Source: Brassica napus (Eukaryota; Streptophyta; Magnoliopsida; Brassicales; Brassicaceae). Taken from it: DNA of 64,000 bases. The notes beneath the pieces are model-generated. The model was not told the DNA's origin. It did no database searches and saw nothing but the letters and a program-made list of their open reading frames with translations. The number at the start of each line of letters is the position of its first letter. Positions within the stretch are counted from its first letter, which is position 1. Made by a program: the position numbers and the translations under genes. Shown one piece after another: positions 12,512-24,800 of the stretch. The DNA is taken from the NCBI RefSeq assembly GCF_020379485.1, contig NC_063435.1, positions 2,666,001 through 2,730,000 on the forward strand. Direction: 5' to 3'.

Positions 12512-14399
12512 AACAATGGCTATCATAATCAGCACCAGTACAATGGTTACCAACCTTTAGTGAATCCACATCCAATGATGATGCCCAATATGCCAATGCA
12601 TCCCCACTTCTTTAACAACCTCAATATCCCTCAACAGTTTCACCAGTTTGGTTTGCCTAACCATATCAACCAGTTACTTCCAAACTTATTGGGGAATCTT
12701 CTAGGTGGTCACTCACTCCCTCCTTTAGTTCATCCCACTTTCTTCCAGCCTTCTCTTCTTGACCCTTTTGCTTTCACTTCTCAGCCACAGGGTAACTCCT
12801 TTAACTCCCTTCCGTATCTTCCGGTTCCAACTCCACATCAGAATCACCAAATGCATCCTCCTGGTTTCTCAGAGCCAAGGCCACAGGTGACTCTTGTTGT
12901 CTCATCTCTTTAGTTTTTACTTTGGTTAATTAACTTTTGAGGCTTCTGCAGGTACAGTCTGTTGGAAATGTCAACAACACCAATGTAACTTCCAACTCAA
13001 AAGTTAATGATTTTGGAAATAAATATACAAAACAACAAAAATTCAAAGGCACTGGTCAAGGGTAAGTTCTTACTACTTTCTCACTTTTCATTTATTAGTT
13101 TTTTATAGTCTTGGATATATGTATTGTGAGTTTTTGTAGATTCCAGAAATCTCATTTGCATCAAGCAGATAATCCAAAGAAAAAGTTTGGGTTTAATAAG
13201 GATCAAATAGGCAAAAGGTTAGTTCTTTTTCCATCGAATTCACATTTCTGTTTTGAAATTATATACCTTTTAGTCAAAATAGTATAAACTTGGAGCTCTT
13301 TCAGTATCCGTTGAAAATGCCAATTGTTACTACTGCAAAGAATGGTGTTACCCCTACCGTTATAATGTTAGTTGATAAAGTTAGCCTTAAAATATAATTC
13401 TTTTGTATCTCTTTAGATTATTTGGTTCCAGACATCTTGTTTATTTCAAGTTAGTAGTGTTGTTTTTGATCTCTCTATGTCTGACTTCAATTGCAGGGAA
13501 CAAGAAGAAGATGGCAACTGAGCTCGATGGATCTGATGCTGATAACATAGCTAAGGAAAAGAAAAGGTAGTGATGCCAGGTCTAATTATCATAGCACCTT
13601 GCTATATGTCTCACTGAATCTCCTTTTGTTCAATAAGCCATTTACTCTCTTTTTTTTGCCTTTCACGCTCATAATGCATTGTGATCCATATATAACTTTT
13701 AATATTGGTTAGGATTATTATCTGGACTACATCCTTTGTTATCATTTTTGTTCACGTTAATGTCAGCTCTCAGCTATCAGCTTTGTTTTGATTTTTCTCC
13801 ACGAGAAGGTCATACGTTTGGACCTATACTCCAAAGGAAATTAACCAATGGCGTGGAGCTCGGCGTAAGAATTATCCAACTAAACTCAATTTTGAGAAGG
13901 TTAGAGCAGCCAGCTATCCCTCTCTCACCGCCTTTTGACCCGTTGAATGCTAAGTTACCTATTTGCAGAATGTAAAGGAAAATGCTTCAGGCTGCTACCT
14001 TGACAAGGAAGCAAAAATGGGTCGTCTGGATGGCAAGAAGGGAAGATTCCAGAATAAGAGAGGTAGTAGTGGAAAAGACAAGTTTAGTAAAAAACCAAAA
14101 ATCCAAGACAATAACTCATCTCAAGAATCTTCCATAACAACGGAACAACCTACATTGCTCGAGAAGCTCCTAAGCGCAGACATAAAGAGAGACAAGAGTC
14201 AGTTATTACAGGTCTTCCACGTCATGGTAATGAGTTCATTCTTTAAGGAGTCGCCAGAGCAACCTCGGAAGTTGCCTTTGGTTAGGTAGAAGAGACTGGC
14301 TGTGAACATGATAAGGATTATCCCACATCTGAAGTTTTATCCGATGATGACCATTGTGGTAATGATGTGGTTGTGAATGGTGATGAAGATTCTGATTGA
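12512..14399 (+). pseudogene. NUFIP-like (snoRNP assembly factor) gene, probably broken
   Basis: NUFIP binds box C/D snoRNP assembly factors in the nucleus. Exon-like blocks with good splice sites are 12512-12886 (Pro/Asn/His-rich), 12952-13061, 13140-13217, a finger-like block from 13305, 13497-13566, 13809-13899 and 13969-14399. The family signature is EINQWRGARRKNYPTKLNFE (13838-13897), followed by TLLEKLLSADIKRDKSQLLQ. There are three defects. First, no in-frame ATG is found for exon 1, and its apparent frame does not join exon 2. Second, in the phase set by the preceding exons, the block at 13305 reads SIR then TGA (13312-13314); another frame reads a finger-like CYYCKEWC. Third, one base is missing at 14284-14285: after PLPLV the frame stops, while the shifted frame continues VEETGCEHDKDYPTSEVLSD and ends in an acidic tail at 14399. 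A loss of the segment after DKEAKM is also suspected from memory of the family. It could still be transcribed. Confidence 0.7.
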
Positions 14400-15295
14400 T
14401 AAATTGTAAGTTTTTTAAGTTCAAATTTGTGAGAAGTCTTGAAGATCAATCTATATGTGCTGCTTTTTTGAAGGTTTGTAGTCAGGAGAAAATAATTAGA
14501 CGAGTTCTAATAAATGAATCATTAGAGAGTGATTTATAATAGAGAACGTTCGTATAAAATCTATTTTTTTTTTTTTTTTTTGAACACGACTTACTTTCAT
14601 TAAACTTCAATGTTTTTGGGTACAACCGTACAACCAGAGGGAATCAAACATCCTCTTTGATTAAAAGCATAAACTACATAAGCAAACAAAGCTAAAATAG
14701 ATAGGTCTTCATGAGAAGATGACAGCGAATTCAAAGCAAAGCTTGAATGCGTCGATAAGAGCTTCACGACAAAGTCGGACAGCCGAAAATTAGTCACAAG
14801 TGACGTTGAAACCCAGTTTTCACCAACGAGATAAACCGAAGTAGTCTCGCTTGCATCTTCAGGCCCCGTACAGACCGCTACACAAGATAACAAGACGGTG
14901 TAAAAGCTGGAACACTTACCCGTAGAAACCGAGAAGTCTTCTCCTTTCATAGAAAGGAGGTATGGGAACGGAATCGAACATGGAACATGACTTGGTGAAC
15001 CCACCAATAATTTCTTCATGAAGTAGATATATGGCAATGCGCATAAATCATAGACGTCGGTGAACCCACCGAAAATCTTTACAAATCTAGTCAAACAGTT
15101 TAAGGCCGTACATACTATAATCGTGTCTCTCACCACGACTCTGTTTTTTAATTGACTAGTAAAAAGGCTGACCTTTACCATAAGTTTAGTGGGCCAAGCC
15201 CCAAAGAAAGGTAGATGAGGCCCAAAGTCAGCTGAAAGACCCAAGATGCACTCGTAACCTAGGCTGAACTTGCCGCCGCCGTTGAAGGAGCTTCA

Positions 15296-15874
15296 CCGAG
15301 ACTGCTCTGTCGACGGCCAACCAGGCTACGGAGGAGACTAAACGCAGGCATCATCATCGTGGGAAACGAGAGGGATAAGAAGCTTCTGAAACTCTTCAGA
15401 TCAAGCCAAGAGCTGTTTCCAGATCTGGTGTCGGATGGAGTAAGGGGCGTCTCAAACGGTGGATGGAAGAGCTCGTCGGTTCCCGGAGACAGGAAGAGAG
15501 GGCTTCTTTGAGAATATGGAGTCCTCACCGAAATTTGAACAGAGGAAGCGCTGACCCCAAGGATGTACGACAGTCACCCGCAAAGAAAACGTCGGGGCTT
15601 TTACCCGAAACGCATGAACAGCAGCACGGAGGAAGCTTCCGGACTCGACGCTGATGAGAAGACCAACCGAGGGCAAGTGACGCCGATAGAGGTGGTTCTA
15701 TGAATCTTTTTATCTGTCTCCGTCGCGTAGAGCTTCGGATCTTCACTCCACCGCATAATAACAGCTTTATGAACGTGAAACACAGAGCAAAAGTATGAAA
15801 AGAACATAGCTACGAAAGGAGGCATAGGTGAGCCGGTAATCCCGGCGCCGGCGAGAACGCCTTCACCGGGCGCC
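15296..15874 (-). repeat. Internal repeat copy A of the composite retro-insertion
   Basis: This aligns with 17127-17668 over almost its full length. Shared landmarks are CCGAGACTGCTCTGTCGACG, GGAGTAAGGGGCGTCTCAAA, CCGCATAATAACAGCTTTAT and the end GAGCCGGTAA-CCCGGCGCCGG. Small indels interrupt any shared reading frame. Confidence 0.9.
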
Positions 15875-17126
15875 AAAAAGAAACAAATCAAAAACTGGAC
15901 GTCTGGGATCGTAAAAATCATATTTATCACATCATCAAATCAATCAAAAAAAAAATCATCAAAATGACAAAAAAATCCACATCAGGGAGTAAAATAGGGA
16001 GCTTAATGAAAGCTGAACTCTAGGTCCGAGTTCCAATCCGGTCACCCATCACAACCCTTTCGAATTCATGTACCAATCATCATCACCGAAGGTCTCCAAC
16101 GCCTCCCTTCCTCCTCACCCCCGTAATCTCCCGTCCCCGACGGAACTCAGAGCGTCAAGAGATTCCCCCAGATCAATCAAATCACCTCATCAGATCAAAT
16201 CCAACTCCAAATCACCATCACAACAACTCACGTCAACAAGCTTAACTCTTCAAAACCAATCAACCTTCGGGAAAAAAACAATCAAATCAATCATATCATC
16301 CTCAAGTCATCAAAACAGTCAATGCAACAATCAACACAACAATCATCAAATCAAAATCAAAAAATCAATCAAAGAGACAAGTAACGAACTTTTCATTTTC
16401 AGTTGGGTCAACCAATGTGAGAACCTCGGCCGTCAATCCAAATCATCAAGCCATTCACAACCATATATCGAAATCAAATATCAAAAGTTCAATCATTCCC
16501 ATCAGTCAAAATCCACGGAAAAATGCCTTCACACCATTCCCCTTTCATATGATCCTTCGGCTGTTATGTCGAGAAACACGTCTATCAGTATCCAGCAGAG
16601 TAGGAAAGCCATAATAGACGTGTTTCCTGTCATCTTGTATTATTGTGTCACTAATCATGCCTTCGAGACCAGTCTCCGCTTTTTCTAAATCCCCTAGATC
16701 GATGTAAAATCAATATTCACTTCAAAGCATATAAAATCACTTAAAATTAAAAAACTTAAATTACATCTCAGTTAAAAAACATCAATCACAAAAAAAAAAA
16801 CAAAAAATAACAAATTATCCAATCAAACAACTCAAAACATCATCAATCAATCAAAGAAACATAAAACAATAAAAATCACAATATCAATCACAAGTATCAT
16901 GCAATCAAACAAACTTATAGATGAGTAACAAACTACAATCAAAAATCAAAATAATATCACCATAAAAAACTCACAAGAGAAAATCAAAAACTCAATCATA
17001 TTCAAACAATCAAAAATGATAAGACAATAAAATCAATCATCATACAACTCAAAACAAAAACATAACATCATACACATCAAAAACATCAAATCAAAATAAT
17101 CATCAATCCATCCGTAACTACGTCCC

Positions 17127-17668
17127 CCGAGACTGCTCTGTCGACGGCCAACCGGCTACGGAGGAGACTAAACGCAGGCATCATCATCGTGGGAAACGAA
17201 GGGATAAGAAGCTTCTGAAACTCATCAGTATCAGACGTTTTCCAATCTGGTTCGGATGGAGTAAGGGGCGTCTCAAACGGTGGATGGAAGAGCTCGTCGG
17301 TTCCCACAAACTTGGAAGACTTCCCCGAAACAGTCCTCATTGAAATATCCTCCTCTCCGCCCACAGCCCAGCATGACGCAGTCACGTCGTCATTCAAAAA
17401 ACGCTTTGAAAAAACCATTGAACAGCTCAACGGAGGAATCCGGACTCGACGCAGATGAGAAACCAACCAGAGGGAACACCGATAAGTTCATATGAATCTT
17501 TTTATCTTCTCCGTCGCCAGAGCTTCGGATCTTCACTCCACCGCATAATAACAGCTTTATGAACGGTGAAACACAGAGCAAAAGGTATGAAAAGAACATA
17601 GCTACGAAAAGGAGGCATAGGTGAGCCGGTAAGTCCCGGCGCCGGCGAGAAACGCCTTCACCGGCGCC
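17127..17668 (-). repeat. Internal repeat copy B of the composite retro-insertion
   Basis: Second copy of the block at 15296-15874, slightly shorter, with scattered single-base indels. It sits at the 5' end of the element as read on the minus strand. Confidence 0.9.
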
Positions 17669-17903
17669 AGAAAAGAAAGCCATAAAGGGTGTCTCGATTA
17701 CTGTGTCTGGGAGCGTCTCCGACTTCGGTAGTGTTCGTATAAAATCTATATTTTACATATCGCATAGGGAAACTCAAAACATGCTCAAACCTATTTATAC
17801 ACACATGACGATACTATGTATGAATAACAAATTAATTAATCTTATATATCGAACTAAAGAGAGATTTATGATAAACAATAAATGATAATAATATAAATAA
17901 AAC

Positions 17904-18770
17904 TCACTCTAAGAACCAATTCCATGGATGTTGAAACTCATCACAACACCAATTCTTGAAGTCTCCATTTTTACCTATCAACAAACCCAAATCATCAATC
18001 TCCAAAAGGTCGTCCATCTCCAAATACCCTGTCCCTTCCTCCACCTCCGTCCTATGCATCACTTCCCCGACGCCGACACTAGGAACCAAGATACTCTCCT
18101 TATTATCCGACGAGCCACACGATGATGATACATCATATACCGTCTTCTTTTCTTGCTCTACAAGAAACCTAGAACCAACTCCATTTGATAATCCATAATC
18201 AGGAGTCATCATCGGTTTCAACTTCGTCGAAAACGTCAAGCTACTCGCAGCATGAACGCTTTCTTGATCTTGTGAATCACTTCGTTTTGGTAATAACCAA
18301 GAAACACTCGACTCACTTGTAGTTTTGTCATCTTCTTGTATAAAACTAAAACTCCCCGACCACGAACCGCGTGACCCACTTGACGGGACGAGACCAAGGT
18401 CCAACCCATGAACCTTATCTAGCTTATAATCCCAAGAAGTTCCTGTTAACGAGAAAGACAAGTTCCTGTTAACTTTTTCCTTTTGTTGTTGTTGTGGGTG
18501 CAACAAGTTGAGTTTAGCCTCGTGTCCGTAAAGCTTCTTAGCGGCTTCATCGTAAGCCATGGCGGCTTCGACCGAGGTATTGAAAGTGCCGAGCCAGAGG
18601 CGGGTGCCAAGGTTAGGCTCACGGATCTCAGCGACCCATTTACCCCAAGTGCGTTGCCTAACTCCACGGAAAGTACAAGTAGCGTTCTCTGGACCACCTT
18701 TACCTTTCATACAACCTTTTCTTGATCTTCCCATATTTCGTTTCTTGGTCGGAGGTTGCTCTTCTTCCAT
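17904..18770 (-). CDS. DREB2G: AP2/ERF transcription factor, DREB2 group (DREB2G-like)
   Basis: This is a nuclear DNA-binding activator of the DREB A-2 group, which binds DRE/CRT elements (A/GCCGAC) in drought and heat responses. It is a single exon of 288 aa starting with [19 protein letters not shown], which includes a basic NLS-like stretch. The CMIV-1-like [11 protein letters not shown] precedes the AP2 domain (about residues 32-91), with [20 protein letters not shown] and [20 protein letters not shown], both typical of DREB2 proteins (V14-type residue in KWVAEI). The C-terminal half is Ser-rich and acidic ([20 protein letters not shown]), consistent with an activation region. Position next to the NUFIP relic and GDSL lipase matches At5g18450 by memory. 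A TATA-like run is at 18825-18834. Confidence 0.9.
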   Translation of the reverse strand: MEEEQPPTKKRNMGRSRKGCMKGKGGPENATCTFRGVRQRTWGKWVAEIREPNLGTRLWLGTFNTSVEAAMAYDEAAKKLYGHEAKLNLLHPQQQQKEKVNRNLSFSLTGTSWDYKLDKVHGLDLGLVPSSGSRGSWSGSFSFIQEDDKTTSESSVSWLLPKRSDSQDQESVHAASSLTFSTKLKPMMTPDYGLSNGVGSRFLVEQEKKTVYDVSSSCGSSDNKESILVPSVGVGEVMHRTEVEEGTGYLEMDDLLEIDDLGLLIGKNGDFKNWCCDEFQHPWNWFLE

Positions 18771-18824
18771 GGTGTGTTCTTTGAGAGATGGATGTTTTTA
18801 TTTACAGTCTAAATTAGTAACTAG

Positions 18825-18834
18825 TATATATATA
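18825..18834 (-). promoter_or_regulatory. Putative TATA box of DREB2G
   Basis: TATATATATA lies 55-64 bp upstream of the ATG at 18770 on the minus strand. It is a fair match to a plant TATA box in a sensible place for a short leader, but it sits in AT-rich sequence. Confidence 0.35.
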
Positions 18835-20155
18835 GAGTGAAATGAAAATTGAAGAGTACGTTTATATATATTCATGGACACGTCAAGAGTATACGTATTC
18901 TTTCGTGGCATGTGCATGAGTGTCTACGTGTGTATTTATGTATACTAAGGAATCTCTTTTTGTTTTTTTTTAATGTCTCTTTGTTACACGAAAACGACTC
19001 CCAGACCACTGTTTTGGGATAGGTTTAACAGTTTTGATAAAATAAACAGAAAACAAGGACAAAACATAACTCTATACGTACGTAAACGTACATGCCTGTA
19101 TGTCACGTGTTGAAATAGAGGATGCCCTGGCAAACGACTAGGAACACATATGGCTTAACCATTCGTTATGTGCTTCGGCTCGAAGTACTTATTTTTCTAC
19201 CACTACTTATTAAATCATCTATTCCTTTTTTTTTTACTTATATAAGTCATCTATTTTCATTGTTGACAATTAAAAACATCGATTTTCTTTAACAGTTTTC
19301 TTGAAAGACTCCCTAGATTTTGCTACATTTGATGATAAAAAAGATCCGTTCTATATTTGACTTTTATGGCAGTGTGTATAAAATGTACTGATTTATTAAT
19401 ACATTAACAAAATCTTTAAATTTATATCTCAGTTAAAAACTATGAACTTTAATTTTTTCAAAAAAAAAAACTATGAATTTTAAGGCTTTTTAGTTTTCCT
19501 TTTGTTTACTTTGGGGTTTGGATGACCATGCAATTAGCAAAGCAGTCTTATGCATAGTTGATGGTAAGAGTTAAATAATTTAGAGAAATTTGCATTTATT
19601 CGGGCAAATCGGACAGTTTGTGTTATTATGAGTTCGTTATAAATACAAATCTCATTATCTTTGAATAAGAAACATGTGTAATGTTAACAAAAAAAGGAAC
19701 ATGTGTGAGATAGTAATAAGAAGCAAGTGTGGGGATGAGTGTCACTCAGATCGTCGAAACTGTTTGAAACTTGTTTTCTTCTACTCCCCTACTTCTTGGA
19801 ACTGATAAACTCGTATGTAAATGAAAAACTAAAAATTCAAAGAGTGACGTTCAATATATAATTATCTTTGAAACGCATGTAGCTGAAGAAAAATAATTCA
19901 TGTGAATCATATATATAAATAGGAACTTTTTTTCTTCTGCAATTTTCAGTAATATGCATATTCATGCTAATGATATCTAAAAGTTTTTTTCAAACAGTAA
20001 TAATATAGAAATATGCTCACTCACATGCATATAAATTAAGGCTAGTCTGTACCATGCACTTGGATGAAAAAGACTATCAAAATCAGTCATCCAGATTACA
20101 AAATATAAAGTTTTCTTCTGGATTTTGAGGCGATCATTTAAAAGCTTATAATTGT

Positions 20156-20191
20156 TCTAACATGATCCTTTTTTTATCTAACATGATCCTT
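20156..20191. repeat. Micro-insertion flanked by 15-bp direct repeats
   Basis: TCTAACATGATCCTT occurs at 20156-20170 and exactly again at 20177-20191, separated by only TTTTTA. With the preceding T bases this is an oligo(T) insertion within a target-site duplication. Confidence 0.65.
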
Positions 20192-20386
20192 AACCCAAAA
20201 AGATCAGATCAACTTGAATTTGATAACATTTTCTACCGAGTTCGGGTAAGCTAGAACCGGATATATTGACCCAGTTGATATACCTACAAATTGACTAGAT
20301 CTGCCATGGACCACTATAATAAAACCACTGTGTGACTTTTAATATTGACTTCGAGTACCTTATATGTATATATGGAGACTATACTA

Positions 20387-20431
20387 TAATGTATAACGAT
20401 TTTTTTTGAACAACTAATGTATAACGATTTT
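20387..20431. repeat. Micro-insertion flanked by 17-bp direct repeats
   Basis: TAATGTATAACGATTTT occurs at 20387-20403 and again at 20415-20431. The insert is TTTTGAACAAC; on the minus strand it reads GTTGTTC followed by A bases, similar to the GTGTTC-poly(A) end of the large retro-insertion at 14564. Confidence 0.7.
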
Positions 20432-21888
20432 ATACACATACATTTTATTGTTGAATGAAATGGGTATTCAGTTAAATAGCATTGTGTTTTGGTCAACGAG
20501 TTTAAGTTGCACGAAACCAAAAGGGAATATAACTAATTTAACAAAATGACAAAATTTTCATTAGTTAGCACTTTGAATCCAGTTGGTATATTCATTATCC
20601 ATCTGTTGATATTGGTTCAGACATCGCATTCAGAGTTTGTATTTATAGGCATATACGCAAAAATAATTATATGTAGTGAACTGGTACGCAATTAAAAGAC
20701 GACACATGTGACAAAGTACCAAATATAGATGATGCTTGTACCTAAAAAAAGGCTGGATCGATTGATAGACCCTCAAGCAAAGATAGTGAAAAGGTCCTCC
20801 ATAATCTTTTACTGAATATAAAACGTTCAAACTGATGCTTAGATTATTATCATAATCATGTGATTGATTTTGATCCGTCTCGTGCATTTCCACTAGAACT
20901 TTAATTACTAGATATTTGCAACAGAAGCAATGTGATGATACATTATTTATAAGATTATAAAGTAAGTTTTGTTTAACTGATGCATCAGTAAAATACTATA
21001 TCGGACACTAACCAAATTTCATATAGAAGTGCGATTTCTTTATAAATATAATCGGTTTTAATATGAAATGAAAATGAACTCAACCATATTTAAACATTTT
21101 ACTTTGACTTGTTGGTATCAATAGTTCCAAACAAAACTAAACCAAAACAAATTTGTTCATTTAGCATATATATATAAATATATATAGATCATAAGTAGGT
21201 ATCAAGTTATACTATACGGCGTACAAATACGCACAATATGCACTCTATATATATGTTTGGCTAATATTGTATATTGCTAAATATACGTTTATACTTTTAG
21301 AAAATGAAGAAAAAGAAAGAGTGACAGATGAAAACATTGAAGGAGTGTCATAAAAGGGAAGAAAGGTTTAGTTAGTTGGGTAGGTCTCTCTATTGTATTA
21401 ATACTCTCCTTTGCTTCTCTTCCATTTATTTCTCTTAAAATTATTTTAATCAATAGTATTGCTTTACTCTCTCACGCACACATGTATAAAATGAATATTT
21501 TCTCCTTTTTTGTTTCTCTATTAATAAGAAAGAAAAGACAATAACTAATCTGTCTATATATAAAAATGAAACCGATGCAGAGCAATGATGAATCTTGATT
21601 TGATCTTCTTCTCGAAAACCTCATTGCTTTCTCTTCTTCTCTTCCATTTCCATATTTACACTTCATAATATCTCCTCACCCACTTCTCTTCTTCCCCATT
21701 TATAACACACATACACATTTATATACACATACTTTACATCTACATATTTTGGACTAGCTATTGTAAATCTTTCTTGAGATGGTCCTCCTCTTATCTTAAC
21801 TTTATAAAAATCTGTCCTCCTTTCAGTTTACATTTCTTCATTTTCCGGTCTCAGGTCACTGAATGTGATAACATTCAAAGATCCATCA

Positions 21889-24800
21889 ATGGAGGTTATT
21901 GTTCTTGCATCCAATAGAAGTCTTCTTCTAATCTTTCTTGTTTTTGTAAGTCTCTTGAGCATAAAAGTTACACATGTCTCTGCCGTTAACTACACCAAAA
22001 CACATAGACAAGTCAGCACCTTGAGAGTTGAGAGGATCCGAAATCACTTGAACAATATCAACAAGCCTCCTGTCTTCACCATTCAGGTTATATATTATGT
22101 GTGTACATGTATCAAATGCATTTGCTGATTTCTATAATTTATATGTGATAGATCCTTTTGTTGTTGTAAAATAATAATTTCCAGAGTCCTGACGGTGATG
22201 TAATAGATTGTGTACCCAAAAGAAAGCAGCCAGCTTTGGATCATCCACTCTTAAAGCATCACAAGATTCAGGTAATTCTGATTTACGACCGCCAACTAGC
22301 AAAATTTACCTTTTAACATACTATTTATACATCACAAGTTAGTTATAAGTGTGTATGGAAATATATATATATAACACTTTCTGTTAGGTCAAATTAAATT
22401 AGAAATCATGAAAATGATGCCAAAAAAAAAAACTTATAGTGATGCTGTTAAGCTTAAAATATTTGACAAGTTATATAATCATATCGCTTGTATCATCTTT
22501 TATCAGTGTGTATTTTTTTCTTAGTTATACAATAAATTAAGTCGGCTGATGATAGTAATAAAGCTTTATTTAAAATTAGAACTTAAAAATGAGAAATAAC
22601 GCAGAAAGCACCGAGGACAATCCCGAAGATGGTGAGAAAAGAGAGAAGCGATGATGTTAAAGAAGCAGCGAGTGTACTGGAAGGTGCATGGCAAATGTGG
22701 CACGTGAACGGCACGAGGTGCCCCAAGGGAACTGTTCCCATACGACGCAACACAATGGACGATGTGCTCAGAGCCAAGTCTCTCTTTGACTTTGGGAAAA
22801 AGAGACGAAGTATTCACCTTGATCAACGGACAGAAAAGCCTGATGCCCTTGGAACTAGTGGACATGAGGTACACTAGATCATAAATTTATCTTCTCACTC
22901 CCTTGGATCCAACCATATTTTCGGTTGCTGATTAAATATTTTGCTTGAAAATGAATATTTTTAGCATTTACATACTTTCTTGATACCATATATTATAGGA
23001 TAGCAATGTTAATGTGAATTGTCTGTGTAATCATTTAATTATGGACCCATATAACAGCTTCCAATGTCAGTTTCATTACTTAAAGTCATAAAAATACACA
23101 AAACATAAGCATTGAATGGATTTAAGATCTGGTCTAGTTATAATAATTCTTGAATGATACAACTATCTATAAAAGAATATGTAAACGCACGGTTTTTCAT
23201 TCGCATATATTGGGATTGTAAATATGATTTAGAAGTTAAATCTTAAATAGTACTCCCTCCGGATATGAATGTAAGATGTTCTGGCTTTTTTTCTTGTATA
23301 CTAATGTAAGATGTTTTAAGGTTTAGTTAATGCATTTTGGTTTTATAAAAATGAAACTTCCAAGAATGTATATTTATCTGTGCAAAAGTGGTTAATTTAT
23401 ATGGGTAAAAGAAATTTCAAAGTCAAACTATTAATGACTATTGCATGAAATTAAACTATCGTACACACCTACACCTCTGTAAAGAATAGTCTTCTTATTT
23501 ACCGTCACCTAATGTATCATCTTTTTTGTTCTTTTCTAAGATTTTTTTTCCAGAAATAAAATGGATGAATATGGCAAGACAAAAGTGAAGCAAGAAGAAA
23601 ATAAATCAAATAACATGAAAGTCTGTCATGTAAAATCTTCTGATAAAGAAGAATCAAGTGATGTGTATCGAATTCATGACAGCAAATCTGTCACCATGCG
23701 AGAGTTTGATTTGAACAAAATATATTATGAAGTGGGAGGGCTTCATCCCGACAAAGAGATTGAAGAAACTATATTGACAATAATGAGGATAAATATGTCT
23801 AAGTTTTTTTTAGCTTTTTATAGTTCTGCTTTGTTCTATTAATGATGTTTGTTTATTTTTCATCTCTGTTCTAATAAATTTTCTTATTCTGGTTTTGTCT
23901 CTTACGACCACTAGAGATTCGTAATATGAATTCGAAAGAATTTTGTCAAAGAAAACATAAACTTGAAAGAATAAAAAAATTACAACAAGAAGACAAACTC
24001 TATAGAAATAATTAAAAAAGGCTTTTTACTAATGTAACGCAAACAAAACGTCAACATAACACAATCATAATAGAAACTTAAGTAGACAAATAATTTATTA
24101 CATCTTGTACCAAGATAGGATCACAACTCAGTTGTAATGGTAAATTGCCTTCCTTCTCCAAAACAGATTTCTTCATATGTGGGATTTTATACTTGTTTTC
24201 TCCTTGGACCCTCATAATTTCTTGCATGCAAGTTTGTAAAGTCAAAAATATCCGGTTCACTTGTGTTGAAGGATATTCATCAAATGAAGCTTCAACCGCA
24301 GAAATAAGTTCTTGTATAGTCTTAGGACATACCTGATATTGTAGTGCTTGAATGGCACTAAAAAATCCCAGATCTAGAATATTCAAATCAGGTGAATTTG
24401 GTGGTTGACACATCAAACGGATATCAAAACCATGATCAGAAGCAGCTGCTTGAAATTCTTCATCATTCGGATCAACGTGAGTTCTCGCATTATCCTGTTG
24501 AATAAAAATAGTTTTTCCAAAATCTTCTTGTGGCCATCTTTCCCGGATTTTTGGAATTACTTTCTCAATTAAGAACTCCTTTATATTTTTTCTCTTGATT
24601 GAAGTCATTGCCTTTAACTCCAAAGTGCCTGCCGCTCGGTTTCTACTTCGTCTTTGAGCTGGTTGCATTGTAACAAATGGAAACAATCCTATTTTTCCTG
24701 AAAAAATCTCATTTCCTTCTCCGTCATATCTTGGACGCGCCATGGCAGCTAAAAACATTACCTTTGTAATGTAGTTTTTGCTCTGGCATGTACGGTGCGG

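Larger units (their letters stand above)
14564..17732 (-). mobile_element. Composite non-LTR-type retro-insertion, 3.2 kb
   Basis: Read on the minus strand, the element starts at 17732 (ACTACCGAAGTCGGAGACGC) and ends in GTCGTGTTC plus an 18-A tail at 14564, flanked by a perfect target duplication. It contains two similar blocks of about 560 bp (15296-15874 and 17127-17668) separated by a strongly G-poor region (plus strand), and a unique 3' part (14582-15295). The minus strand has an open frame of 214 codons at 14600-15244 and shorter ones in the repeats. None shows reverse transcriptase, endonuclease or gag motifs. It is therefore non-autonomous, of Sadhu-like or LINE-derived type, or a retrotransposed host transcript with an internal duplication. 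It lies between the NUFIP relic and the DREB2G 3' end. Confidence 0.75.
14548..17749. repeat. Perfect 16-bp target-site duplication flanking a retro-insertion
   Basis: GTTCGTATAAAATCTA occurs at 14548-14563 and again at 17733-17748. The left copy is followed directly by a run of 18 T. Variable-length duplications of 13-17 bp beside a poly(A) tail are the hallmark of target-primed reverse transcription. Because the two copies are identical, insertion is probably recent. Confidence 0.9.
18771..21888. other. 3.1-kb divergent intergenic region
   Basis: This region separates DREB2G (minus) and the neprosin-type gene (plus), so both promoters lie here. It is AT-rich with no supported gene. A TATA run is at 18825-18834 about 60 bp above the DREB2G start, and an ACGT core (CACGTGT) is near 19101. 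Two TSD-flanked micro-insertions are at 20156-20191 and 20387-20431. A pyrimidine-rich leader precedes the neprosin ATG. Confidence 0.5.

Noticed and set aside
14600..15244. 214-codon minus-strand ORF in the retro-insertion considered as a protein gene
   Set aside because: No recognised domain and no continuity with the rest of the element. It stays described as part of the element rather than as a gene.
16068..16688. 206-codon plus-strand ORF rich in Ser/Gln/Asn/Lys
   Set aside because: It arises from the G-poor, stop-poor ATCAA-rich strand inside the retro-insertion; composition explains the open frame.
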